Assembly: GCA_035448825.1 (NCBI GenBank)
Contig: DAOTJS010000008.1
Span: 25,468-89,467 of the forward strand
Length of the DNA: 64,000 bases
Source: JAGNGI01 sp035448825
GTDB taxonomy: Bacteria; Fidelibacterota; UBA2242
Direction of reading: 5' to 3'
Shown: positions 35,032 through 42,336 of the stretch, piece after piece
How positions within the stretch are numbered: position 1 is the stretch's first letter
How the letters are laid out: each line of letters starts with the position of its first letter
Notes under the pieces: generated by a model
Databases searched by the model: none
Told to the model about the DNA's origin: nothing
The model's input: only the letters and a program-made list of their open reading frames with translations
Position numbers and translations under genes: made by a program

Positions 35032-36119
35032 AATTGACCTTTGCTACTCGGAATCTGGTCGCAGGTCGGATCGCGACGAATAGCCATTTTCACTGCTCGA
35101 CCGACGGCTTTGAAAATCGCTTCAATTTTATGATGCTCATTTTCACCGGTGGCTTTTATATGCAAAGTGCAAGCGGCCGAATCGGCAAAGGACTTGAAAA
35201 AGTGACGGAATAGTTCGGTCGGCATTTTCCCGATATATTCCCGCTTGAATTCACATTCCCAGACCAATTCGCGTCGTCCGGAAAAATCCAGCGCTACCTG
35301 TGCCAGCGACTCGTCCATCGGCAGAAGAAAACCGTAACGTTCGATGCCTTTTTTATCACCGAGGGCTTTTAACAAACCTTCGCCGAGAACAAGAGCGACG
35401 TCTTCAACCGTATGATGTTCGTCAACCGCCAGATCGCCTCTAGCGGTCAAATCGAGATCGCAACCGGAATGCGTGGCGAACAGATTCAGCATATGATCGA
35501 GAAAACCAATACCGGTGTCTATTCGATTTGCGCCCTTGCCATTCAAATTAATTACCAGGCGGATGTCAGTTTCTTTAGTTTTGCGGGTGATTGTGGCGGT
35601 GCGACCGATATTGATTAAATAATTAAAAATTTCCGACCAATTTTTAGCCTTAAAATCGGCTGAAATAGATTCGTTGCTTCCCAGGTAAATCGCCTTAGCA
35701 CCAAGATTTTGCGCCAATCGTACGTCGGTCTCCCGGTCACCGATTACAAACGAATTTTCCAGATCGTAATCGCCATTAAGATATTGCGTCAACAATCCAA
35801 TACCCGGCTTGCGCGTCGGGGCATTGTCGTTCGGAAGGCTCCGATCAATTAAAACCTCATCGAATACCACACCTTCGCCCGCTAGAATTTGTAACATTTT
35901 ATTATGAGCCGGCCAGAAATCTTCTTCCGGAAATAAATCCGTTCCAAGCCCGTCTTGGTTGGTAACCATTACCAGTTTGTAATCAAGTTGCGTGGCGATT
36001 TTGTTCATATTCGTAATGACACCCGGCAGGAATTCGAGCTTTTCCAGCGAATCTACCTGTTCATCCGACGGCTCGACAATCAATGTCCCGTCACGGTCAA
36101 TAAAAAGTACTTTCTTCAA
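35028..36119 (-). CDS. hisB: Bifunctional histidinol phosphatase / imidazoleglycerol-phosphate dehydratase
   Basis: Two steps of histidine synthesis in one protein of 363 residues. The N-terminal HAD phosphatase domain (about 1-165) has FIDRDGTLI (nucleophile Asp), VTNQDGLG and VIGDRETDVRLA. The C-terminal dehydratase (about 170-363) has the manganese-binding HTVEDVALVLGE and HHKIEAIFKAVGRA motifs. The zinc-binding CPH...CxC loop of E. coli HisB is replaced by LIDRSLPNDNAPTRKPG, without Cys or His, a form I associate with Bacteroidota-type HisB. It overlaps hisC and hisH by four bases each. Confidence 0.97.
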   Translation of the reverse strand: MKKVLFIDRDGTLIVEPSDEQVDSLEKLEFLPGVITNMNKIATQLDYKLVMVTNQDGLGTDLFPEEDFWPAHNKMLQILAGEGVVFDEVLIDRSLPNDNAPTRKPGIGLLTQYLNGDYDLENSFVIGDRETDVRLAQNLGAKAIYLGSNESISADFKAKNWSEIFNYLINIGRTATITRKTKETDIRLVINLNGKGANRIDTGIGFLDHMLNLFATHSGCDLDLTARGDLAVDEHHTVEDVALVLGEGLLKALGDKKGIERYGFLLPMDESLAQVALDFSGRRELVWECEFKREYIGKMPTELFRHFFKSFADSAACTLHIKATGENEHHKIEAIFKAVGRAVKMAIRRDPTCDQIPSSKGQL

Positions 36120-37162
36120 CGTGCAAATTCCTTGAGTTTAGCAATTAAAATATCATTTTCGGGAGGAGCGCCGACGGTAATCCGCAGGCAATTTTCGCAA
36201 TACAAGGCTTGCGAACGGTCGCGTACGATGATTTTCTGACCAATTAAATATTGAAATACGGCGCGCGCATCCCGGAACTTCACCAGCAGGAAGTTAGCTT
36301 CAGAAGGATAGACCTTTTCAACTAGCGGCAATTCTTTAAGTGAACCGGCAAGTCGTTCTCGCTCGGCGCGAAGTTCGGCAACCATCCGATCCTTTTCCGC
36401 AACTCGTTCTAAAGCCGTCAACGCCAGTTCCTGGGTCAAGCCATTGACATTATAAGGATATTTGAGGCGCGAAAGCCAATCAATAACCCGGGGATCGGCC
36501 AAAGCCATCCCGAGTCGAAGATTCGCCAAGCCCCAGGCTTTCGAAAAAGTCTGCATAATTACCAGATTGTTGAAATCGTTCAATCTTGACAGGAAGCTCT
36601 TTTGGGAGGCGAAGTCTATGTAGGCTTCGTCAATTACGACAATTCCTTTGAACTTCTCCAGTAAATTGACGACATCTGCCGGATTAAGGCAATTGCCGGT
36701 CGGATTGTTCGGCGAACAGAGAAAAATCAACTTGACGTTCGCACTCTGCTCGAAAATTTGCGGTAGATCAATCTGAAAGTCTGGCATCAAAGCCACGGAA
36801 ACAACGCCGACATCATTACCGGCCGCGCTGACGGCGTACATACCGTAAGTTGGCGGTAGAATCATAATTTTTTCCACTGCCGGTTGACAGAAGACACGGA
36901 TCAATAGATCAATGACCTCGTCACTGCCGTTGCCCAGAAAAATCTGTTCTGGATTCACATTTTTGATGGCGGCAATTTTCTGTTTTAATCGCTTCTGGTG
37001 TGGATCAGGGTAGCGATTGAATTTTTGCATAGTCGCACTGCCGAGCGAGTTTTCATTGGCATCGAGAAATATGCCGATCGCGCCGCCATAATCGTCGCGG
37101 GCAGTTGCATAAGGCTGGAGATTAATGACATTGCGCCGCGCCAGTTTTTCCAGATCAACCAC
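36116..37162 (-). CDS. hisC: Histidinol-phosphate aminotransferase
   Basis: A PLP-dependent class I/II aminotransferase that makes histidinol phosphate. The domains are seen in FLDANENSLGS, LGNGSDEVIDLLIRVFC, SPNNPTGN, VVIDEAYIDFA and the PLP-lysine motif MQTFSKAWGLANLRLG. The start is placed at GTG 37162, with AAAGGAG 6 bases upstream. This gives 348 residues and an 8-base overlap with the end of hisD. An ATG at 37249 would add 29 residues unlike the family and a long overlap. Confidence 0.95.
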   Translation of the reverse strand: MVDLEKLARRNVINLQPYATARDDYGGAIGIFLDANENSLGSATMQKFNRYPDPHQKRLKQKIAAIKNVNPEQIFLGNGSDEVIDLLIRVFCQPAVEKIMILPPTYGMYAVSAAGNDVGVVSVALMPDFQIDLPQIFEQSANVKLIFLCSPNNPTGNCLNPADVVNLLEKFKGIVVIDEAYIDFASQKSFLSRLNDFNNLVIMQTFSKAWGLANLRLGMALADPRVIDWLSRLKYPYNVNGLTQELALTALERVAEKDRMVAELRAERERLAGSLKELPLVEKVYPSEANFLLVKFRDARAVFQYLIGQKIIVRDRSQALYCENCLRITVGAPPENDILIAKLKEFAR

Positions 37163-38456
37163 GTCCGGCTCCTTTCTTAATCGCTTCCAGGCGAATTCGG
37201 ACGGCGTTACGATGCGCCTGTAATTTTTCAGCGGCGGCCATACAATCAATCGTCGGAGCGATGGCTTTCAGACCGGCAGGTGAAATCTTCTGAAAAGTGA
37301 TTTTCTTGACAAAGCTATCCACCGAAATTCCACTATAATTGCGAGCGTAACCGTTGGTAGGCAAAGTATGATTAGTCCCGGACGCATAATCGCCGGCTGA
37401 TTCGGGAGTAAATTCACCCAGAAAAACCGACCCGGCATTGATGACTTTCTCTGCCCATTGCTCGGGATTTTGCGTTTGAAGGATGAGATGTTCTGGCGCA
37501 TAACAATTGACAAACTCCAGCGCCTCAGCCAGATTATTGACCAGAATCATGCGACTGCTTTCTAGTGATTTTTCGGCAATAGCACGCCGCGGCAAATCTA
37601 TCAGCTGTTGCTCGACCGCCGCAACAACTTTCGGAATCAATTCGGCATTATCGGTTACACAGATAACCTGACTGTCGGTACCATGTTCAGCTTGCGAAAG
37701 TAAATCGGCCGCGACAAAATCAGGGTTAGCGAACCGGTCGGCTACGACTGCCACTTCCGAAGGCCCGGCCGGCATATCAATTGCTACGCCTTGAGCAGTG
37801 ACGATTTGCTTGGCGATCGTCACGTATTGATTGCCCGGCCCAAAGATTTTAGCGACACGCGGTACACTCTGGGTACCATAAGCCATAGCCGCAATAGCAT
37901 GAGCTCCGCCGAGCTTGAAAATTCGCTCGATGCCCAAAATTTGGGCGGTGTAGAGAATCACCGGATGAATGCGACCATCTTTATTAGGCGGTGTGCACAA
38001 AATAACTTCGGGACAACCAGCCAGCCGCGCCGGAATACCCAGCATCAGCACCGTCGAAAAGAGCGGCGCCGAACCGCCCGGGATATACAGTCCGACGCTT
38101 TCGATCGGCACACTTTTGCGCCAGCAGGTAACGCCCGGGGTGGTTTCGATTAATTTAACCCCTTCTAATTGAGCCGAATGAAATTTGGTAATATTAGAAT
38201 GCGCAATCTCGATGGCTTTCCGGAGGTCGTCATTTACTTCACTCGCGACAGCCGCAAATTCGTCGCGTTGAACTTCGATTTCTTTCAAACGCACATTGTC
38301 GTATTTCCAGGAAAATTGCCGAAGGGCTTCGTCGCCGTTGGCTTTGACTGCTTCTAAAATTTCAATCACTAAATTTCGTAAGATTTTATTATCAATTGCC
38401 GGTCGGCGAATTAATTCTGGCCAGGAGTTTCTTTGGGGATATTTTACAACTTTCAT
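37155..38456 (-). CDS. hisD: Histidinol dehydrogenase
   Basis: Oxidises histidinol to histidine in two NAD-dependent steps. The 433 residues contain IPGGSAPLFSTVLMLGIPARLAGCPEVILCTPP, GGAHAIAAMAYGTQSVPRVAKIFGPGNQYV, DMPAGPSEVAVVAD, LLSQAEHGTDSQVI (zinc ligands Gln/His) and YAPEHLILQT with ASGTNHTLPTNGYAR. The length and motifs are those of an intact enzyme. It follows hisG by 9 bases. Confidence 0.98.
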   Translation of the reverse strand: MKVVKYPQRNSWPELIRRPAIDNKILRNLVIEILEAVKANGDEALRQFSWKYDNVRLKEIEVQRDEFAAVASEVNDDLRKAIEIAHSNITKFHSAQLEGVKLIETTPGVTCWRKSVPIESVGLYIPGGSAPLFSTVLMLGIPARLAGCPEVILCTPPNKDGRIHPVILYTAQILGIERIFKLGGAHAIAAMAYGTQSVPRVAKIFGPGNQYVTIAKQIVTAQGVAIDMPAGPSEVAVVADRFANPDFVAADLLSQAEHGTDSQVICVTDNAELIPKVVAAVEQQLIDLPRRAIAEKSLESSRMILVNNLAEALEFVNCYAPEHLILQTQNPEQWAEKVINAGSVFLGEFTPESAGDYASGTNHTLPTNGYARNYSGISVDSFVKKITFQKISPAGLKAIAPTIDCMAAAEKLQAHRNAVRIRLEAIKKGAGRG

Positions 38457-38465
38457 AACGGTGTC

Positions 38466-39320
38466 CTACATTATCATTTTTTCAATTGGAATGACCAGAA
38501 TGCCCTGAGCGCCAGCCGCTTTTAAGGCGGAAATGCGTTCCCAGAACTGATGTTCCTCGATCACCGAATGGAGCGAACTCCAGCCCGGCTCAGCCAGCGG
38601 CATTATTGTGGGACTCTTCATTCCCGGTAGAATGGCGCAGATTTTTTCGATAGCGGAATTTGGTGCATTGAGGAGAATATATTTGCGGATATGCGCGGCA
38701 TGGACCGCCCGGATTCTGAGAAGTAACTGTTCCAGCAAATCGGATTTTTCTGGACTTAAATTTTCAGCGGCTACTAATACGGCTTCACTCTTTAAAACTG
38801 TCACGACTTCTTTCAAGCCATTGGTCAGGAGAGTACTGCCGGTGCTGACGATGTCGAAGATGGCGGAAGCCAGTCCGATACCGGGTGCGATTTCGACCGA
38901 CCCGCTGATTTCATGAATCTCGGCTTTAAGGTTATTTTCATTCAGAAATCGCCTCAGAATGTTCGGATATGAAGTGGCGATGCTCAGTCCATTCAAGTCG
39001 GTCAGTTTTTCGTAATTAAAATCTTTTGGCACGGCGATTGAAAGGCGGCACTTGGCAAAACCAAGCCGCTCGATAATCTTCAATGGGCGAGCTTTTTCAT
39101 AATAGACATTTTCGCCGACGATTCCAATATCAGCCAGCCCATCGGCAACGCATTCGGGTATATCGTCGTCGCGCAGGAAGAGAATTCGCAGCGGAAAATT
39201 GGACACCTCGGTCATTAATCGCGTCGTGCTACCATTGCCGACGAATAAGCCACACTCACTCAACAATTGGGTGGTATGTTCGTTCAACCGCCCTGTTTTT
39301 TGAATAGCTAAAGTAATCAT
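38466..39320 (-). CDS. hisG: ATP phosphoribosyltransferase, long form
   Basis: The first, feedback-regulated step of histidine synthesis. The 284 residues make this the long (hexameric, HisZ-independent) form: a catalytic domain with MITLAIQKTGRL, DIGIVGENVYYE and FDIVSTGSTLLTNGLKEV, plus a C-terminal ACT-like regulatory domain (about 210-284, IEKICAILPGMKSPTIMPLAEPGWSSLHSVIEE) that binds histidine. CAGGAGCAATT precedes the ATG. It is the first enzyme gene of the operon and is preceded by a leader peptide and attenuator. Confidence 0.97.
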   Translation of the reverse strand: MITLAIQKTGRLNEHTTQLLSECGLFVGNGSTTRLMTEVSNFPLRILFLRDDDIPECVADGLADIGIVGENVYYEKARPLKIIERLGFAKCRLSIAVPKDFNYEKLTDLNGLSIATSYPNILRRFLNENNLKAEIHEISGSVEIAPGIGLASAIFDIVSTGSTLLTNGLKEVVTVLKSEAVLVAAENLSPEKSDLLEQLLLRIRAVHAAHIRKYILLNAPNSAIEKICAILPGMKSPTIMPLAEPGWSSLHSVIEEHQFWERISALKAAGAQGILVIPIEKMIM

Positions 39321-39334
39321 AATTGCTCCTGAAA

Positions 39335-39370
39335 ATAAAAAACCCGGTACGCTTACAGAAGGACCGGGTT
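39335..39370 (-). terminator. his attenuator terminator
   Basis: On the minus strand AACCCGGT (39370-39363) and ACCGGGTT (39348-39341) form an 8-base stem with a 14-base loop, followed by a T-rich run. It lies 15 bases before hisG. The 5' arm can alternatively pair with ACCGGG at 39408-39403, which lies within the leader-peptide codons. Terminator and antiterminator are thus mutually exclusive. Confidence 0.85.
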
Positions 39371-39393
39371 GATTAACAATACCTGTAAATAAC

Positions 39394-39459
39394 TTATCTC
39401 ATCCCGGTTCCTACCCTGGAATGATGATAAAGATGATGAAATAGCTGTAAATAATTCAT
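39394..39459 (-). CDS. hisL: his operon leader peptide
   Basis: A 21-residue ORF beginning MNYLQLFHHLYHH and ending SRVGTGMR, with two tandem histidine pairs at residues 8-9 and 12-13. It lies between a consensus promoter and the terminator in front of hisG. Four His codons in 21 fit ribosome-mediated attenuation: stalling at the His codons when charged tRNA-His is low leaves codons 18-19 (ACC GGG) free to form the antiterminator. Reading on to the stop codon covers them and lets the terminator form. This is inferred from sequence; a similar leader type is known for his operons in other phyla. Confidence 0.85.
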   Translation of the reverse strand: MNYLQLFHHLYHHSRVGTGMR

Positions 39460-39481
39460 ATTAAATCTCAAAAGTGGGCAA

Positions 39482-39510
39482 AATATAAAAATATCTCAGG
39501 GAATTGTCAA
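39482..39510 (-). promoter_or_regulatory. Sigma-70-type promoter of the his operon
   Basis: On the minus strand the consensus TTGACA (39510-39505), a spacer of exactly 17 bases and TATATT (39487-39482) give a start near 39475, about 16 bases before the leader-peptide ATG. This is the best promoter match in the window. Confidence 0.85.
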
Positions 39511-39534
39511 ACAAAATTTCTGGTGAAGTGTTTT

Positions 39535-40215
39535 TTAGGTTAAAACTTTTTCAATTTGCTTCACGATATCCTGTGTGATAGCTGCGATTGATTTATTGCC
39601 GTTAATGACGATAAAACCATACATATCCTGCAATTTGAGAAAAACTTTCCGCAAGTACTGCTGGTAAATCAAGAAACTGACTGCCCAATCGCGCGATAAC
39701 CCCATATCCATTCCTGACTCCCAATAGTCCATTGCGTTGGCTTTTTGCCAGCGGCGCTCGATTAAACGGCGCGGCGAGACATTCAAGTAAAAGACCAGAT
39801 CGGGGACTAAAGCCACGCCGTAAAGATTCTGCACCCATTTGAGCTCAGTGCCGCGCACCAAATCGCGCGCCATCAAGGTATAGAAGTAACGGTCAGCCAG
39901 AACGATGAAACCGGCGCGCAACGCCGGAATAATGACATTTTCCAGCTGATCCATAAAATCGGTAGCATAAAATAGGGAAAGAGTTGTCGGGCAGAGCGTA
40001 TTGCCGCGGCGGGCCAACTCCAGTTCCGGACCAACCAATTGTGAGCGAGCCAGTTCACAGTTCACGACCGCATAACCTTTTCCTTCCAGCCAGGATTTGA
40101 TGCGAGCGATCTGGGTCGTGCGCCCGGAACCGTCCGAACCTTCCAGGACAATTAATTTACCGCTAAGTTTACTGATGTCACATTTTGGAAGCGGTTCAAG
40201 GTAAAAGCTTTTCAT
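39535..40215 (-). CDS. Thymidylate-kinase-like protein with altered P-loop
   Basis: A P-loop kinase of 226 residues related to dTMP kinase. Visible are the Walker A loop GSDGSGRTT (residues 26-34), the base-binding region FYATDFMDQLENVIIPAL and DRYFYTLMARDLVRG. The Walker A lysine is arginine (R32), unlike its neighbour, so the protein may be weakly active or have a different role. It overlaps the second kinase gene by four bases and seems to be its paralogue. Downstream is the his promoter region. The kinase family is firm; the substrate is not. Confidence 0.75.
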   Translation of the reverse strand: MKSFYLEPLPKCDISKLSGKLIVLEGSDGSGRTTQIARIKSWLEGKGYAVVNCELARSQLVGPELELARRGNTLCPTTLSLFYATDFMDQLENVIIPALRAGFIVLADRYFYTLMARDLVRGTELKWVQNLYGVALVPDLVFYLNVSPRRLIERRWQKANAMDYWESGMDMGLSRDWAVSFLIYQQYLRKVFLKLQDMYGFIVINGNKSIAAITQDIVKQIEKVLT

Positions 40216-40898
40216 TCTACCTCCCCCTTCATATACGATGCTAAATCAATCCTCTCGGCAATAATCGCCCGAATTTTCTCTTGCTGAGTTTTTATGGGCA
40301 GGGTAGCATCTATTTCGACGAAACCAAATTCCTGACTCATCTGGTCGTATTCGGCTCCGATTTTGGTCTGGTAGATTCGAAAACTTTCATAGACTTCGGA
40401 ATGTAGATTCAAGTCCATACCGGCTTCATAATATTTAATCTTCGGACGGTTGGAGAGAATCCGCTCAGCGGCTATCTGAGGAGACAATTTGAAATAAAAA
40501 GTAATATCGGGAATTTTGGCAAAACTATAGAGGTTACGCAACCAGGCATTGGAACATCCGCGCACCGCATCGCGCGCAAAGGCGGTGAAAATATAACGGT
40601 CAGCCAGAGTAATGAAACCAGTTTTCAAAAGCGGCTGAATTTGTCGATGATAGCGATCGGCAAAATCTACAGCATGCACCAGACTAAAGGTTGTCGGCGT
40701 CAACAGGTTTTTTTTCTTGCCGCGCTTGATTGCTTGTCTTACCATTTCGGATGAGTTCCATTCCGTCAGGTAAACATGGTGGCCACTGAGTTCAAGCCAG
40801 TGTTTAACCAGATAGAGCTGTGTTGATTTGCCGGAGCCGTCAAGACCTTCGGCGGCGATTAAAATTCCGGAGGAGCGTTTAAATTTTGTGCGATTCAT
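40212..40898 (-). CDS. Thymidylate-kinase-like protein
   Basis: A P-loop kinase of 228 residues with an intact Walker A motif (GLDGSGKSTQ, K24), LTPTTFSLVHAVDFADRY and LADRYIFTAFARDAVRG. The family phosphorylates dTMP to dTDP, but the standard dTMP-kinase motif DRYxxSxxAYQ is changed (DRYIFTAFARD), as in the neighbouring paralogue. It may be a nucleotide kinase of different specificity. The genome's housekeeping tmk is not visible here, so the assignment stays open. Confidence 0.75.
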   Translation of the reverse strand: MNRTKFKRSSGILIAAEGLDGSGKSTQLYLVKHWLELSGHHVYLTEWNSSEMVRQAIKRGKKKNLLTPTTFSLVHAVDFADRYHRQIQPLLKTGFITLADRYIFTAFARDAVRGCSNAWLRNLYSFAKIPDITFYFKLSPQIAAERILSNRPKIKYYEAGMDLNLHSEVYESFRIYQTKIGAEYDQMSQEFGFVEIDATLPIKTQQEKIRAIIAERIDLASYMKGEVE

Positions 40899-40918
40899 TA
40901 AACTTTCAACTTTCTTGT

Positions 40919-40944
40919 GAAAACCGACTAACGGATTAGGTCGG
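40919..40944 (-). terminator. Possible terminator after pyrimidine-nucleoside phosphorylase
   Basis: On the minus strand CCGACCTAA and TTAGTCGG pair around TCCG with a single bulged C, followed by TTTT. It lies between the phosphorylase stop (40999) and the kinase start (40898). The short T-run makes it only moderately convincing. Confidence 0.4.
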
Positions 40945-40998
40945 CAAGCATAAATTTAATTAAAAAAGATACAATTAACCGCATTTCAGAAATCGAAT

Positions 40999-42336
40999 TT
41001 AAAAAGTTTCATAAAATAAAGGTGGCGGCGTAACCGGTGTTTTAGAAAAATGATAAGCTTTGTGAAGGGCGCTTTGCACTTCCTCGAAAGATTTGCGACT
41101 GCTGGCGTGGACGGTTACAAGCGATTCGCCGACTTCAACATAATCGCCAATTTTTTTATTGATGGTCAATCCAACTTCTGGTCTGATAACGGAGTTCAGC
41201 GACAGTCGGCCGGCTCCTAATGTCACGGCGCACATACCAATCCTTTTGGTGTCAATGCTTTTTACCCAACCTGATTCGGTTGCCAGAACTGGCGCCTGAT
41301 AGGCGGCTGGCTTGTATTTTTCCGGATGTTCGATGTAACTGGTATCGCCGCCCTGCGCTTCTACCATTGTTAAGAATTTTTGATAAGCCTCACCCGAAGT
41401 GATTAGTTCCTTCAGTAATTCGCGAGCCTTGTTGAAATTTTTCTCTATTCCAGACAGAACAACCATCCAGGCGGTTAGCTCCAGCGTAAGTTCGGTTAAA
41501 TCTTCTGGACCATAACCTTTGAGTGTCTCAACTGATTCGACAACTTCCAGCCAGTTACCGACTGCCCGTCCTAATGGCTGGTTCATATCCGTGATAACGG
41601 CTTTGATCCGCAATCCGAAATGTTCCCCAACCCGTTTCAGTTGTTTAGCTAATTGTTGACTCTGGTTATAGTCGGGCAGGAAAGCACCGTTACCGGTTTT
41701 AACGTCCAGCACCAGGCCATCAATGCCTTCGGCTATTTTCTTACTTAAAATACTGCCACAGATGAGCGGAATGGAATTGACCGTAGCGGTTACATCTCTG
41801 AGAGCATAGATTTTCCGGTCGGCAGGAACGAGTTCCTCGGTTTGGCCGCCCATAGCTAGACCATTTTTCTCGACTAACTGGACAAATTCCTGACTGCTCA
41901 GATTAGCATTGAAGCCCGGAATGCTTTCCAACTTATCCAGCGTGCCACCGGTATGACCGAGTCCACGTCCGGAAATCATTGGAACAACGCACCCCGCGGC
42001 GACTGCCAGAGGCGCCAGAATCAGGCTCGCCTTGTCTCCCACACCACCGGTACTGTGTTTGTCCACCTTGAAATGTTTAATATGACTCAAATCAAGCGTC
42101 GTGCCGGAGAGTAGCATTTCTTCTACTAACGCAATAGTCTCGGCATCGGTCATTCCCTGAAAATTAACCGCCATTAGCCAGGCCGCCATTTGATAATCGG
42201 GTATTTTGCCATCGACATAAGAAGCGATTAGGTATTGAATTTCCTCTTTACTATGTTCTAACCCGGCCTTCTTCTTTTCTATCAGGTCAACCATAATGAA
42301 ATTTTGGGTTCGTTTCCCTTGTTGGATGGTCGGCAT
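40999..42336 (-). CDS. Pyrimidine-nucleoside (thymidine) phosphorylase
   Basis: Phosphorolysis of thymidine/uridine to base and (deoxy)ribose 1-phosphate. The 445 residues match the family: MVDLIEKKKAGLEHSKEEIQYLIASYVDGKIPDYQMAAWLMAV, the phosphate-binding KHSTGGVGDKASLILAPLAVAAGC, MISGRGLGHTGGTLDKLESIPGF and SILSKKIAEGIDGLVLDVKTGNGAF. The start at 42336 forms TAATG with the LptF stop and has GGAG upstream. This puts 14 residues before the usual MVDLI start, which is also possible. It is translationally coupled to the permease and lies beside the kinase pair; pyrimidine salvage is the common theme. Confidence 0.93.
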   Translation of the reverse strand: MPTIQQGKRTQNFIMVDLIEKKKAGLEHSKEEIQYLIASYVDGKIPDYQMAAWLMAVNFQGMTDAETIALVEEMLLSGTTLDLSHIKHFKVDKHSTGGVGDKASLILAPLAVAAGCVVPMISGRGLGHTGGTLDKLESIPGFNANLSSQEFVQLVEKNGLAMGGQTEELVPADRKIYALRDVTATVNSIPLICGSILSKKIAEGIDGLVLDVKTGNGAFLPDYNQSQQLAKQLKRVGEHFGLRIKAVITDMNQPLGRAVGNWLEVVESVETLKGYGPEDLTELTLELTAWMVVLSGIEKNFNKARELLKELITSGEAYQKFLTMVEAQGGDTSYIEHPEKYKPAAYQAPVLATESGWVKSIDTKRIGMCAVTLGAGRLSLNSVIRPEVGLTINKKIGDYVEVGESLVTVHASSRKSFEEVQSALHKAYHFSKTPVTPPPLFYETF

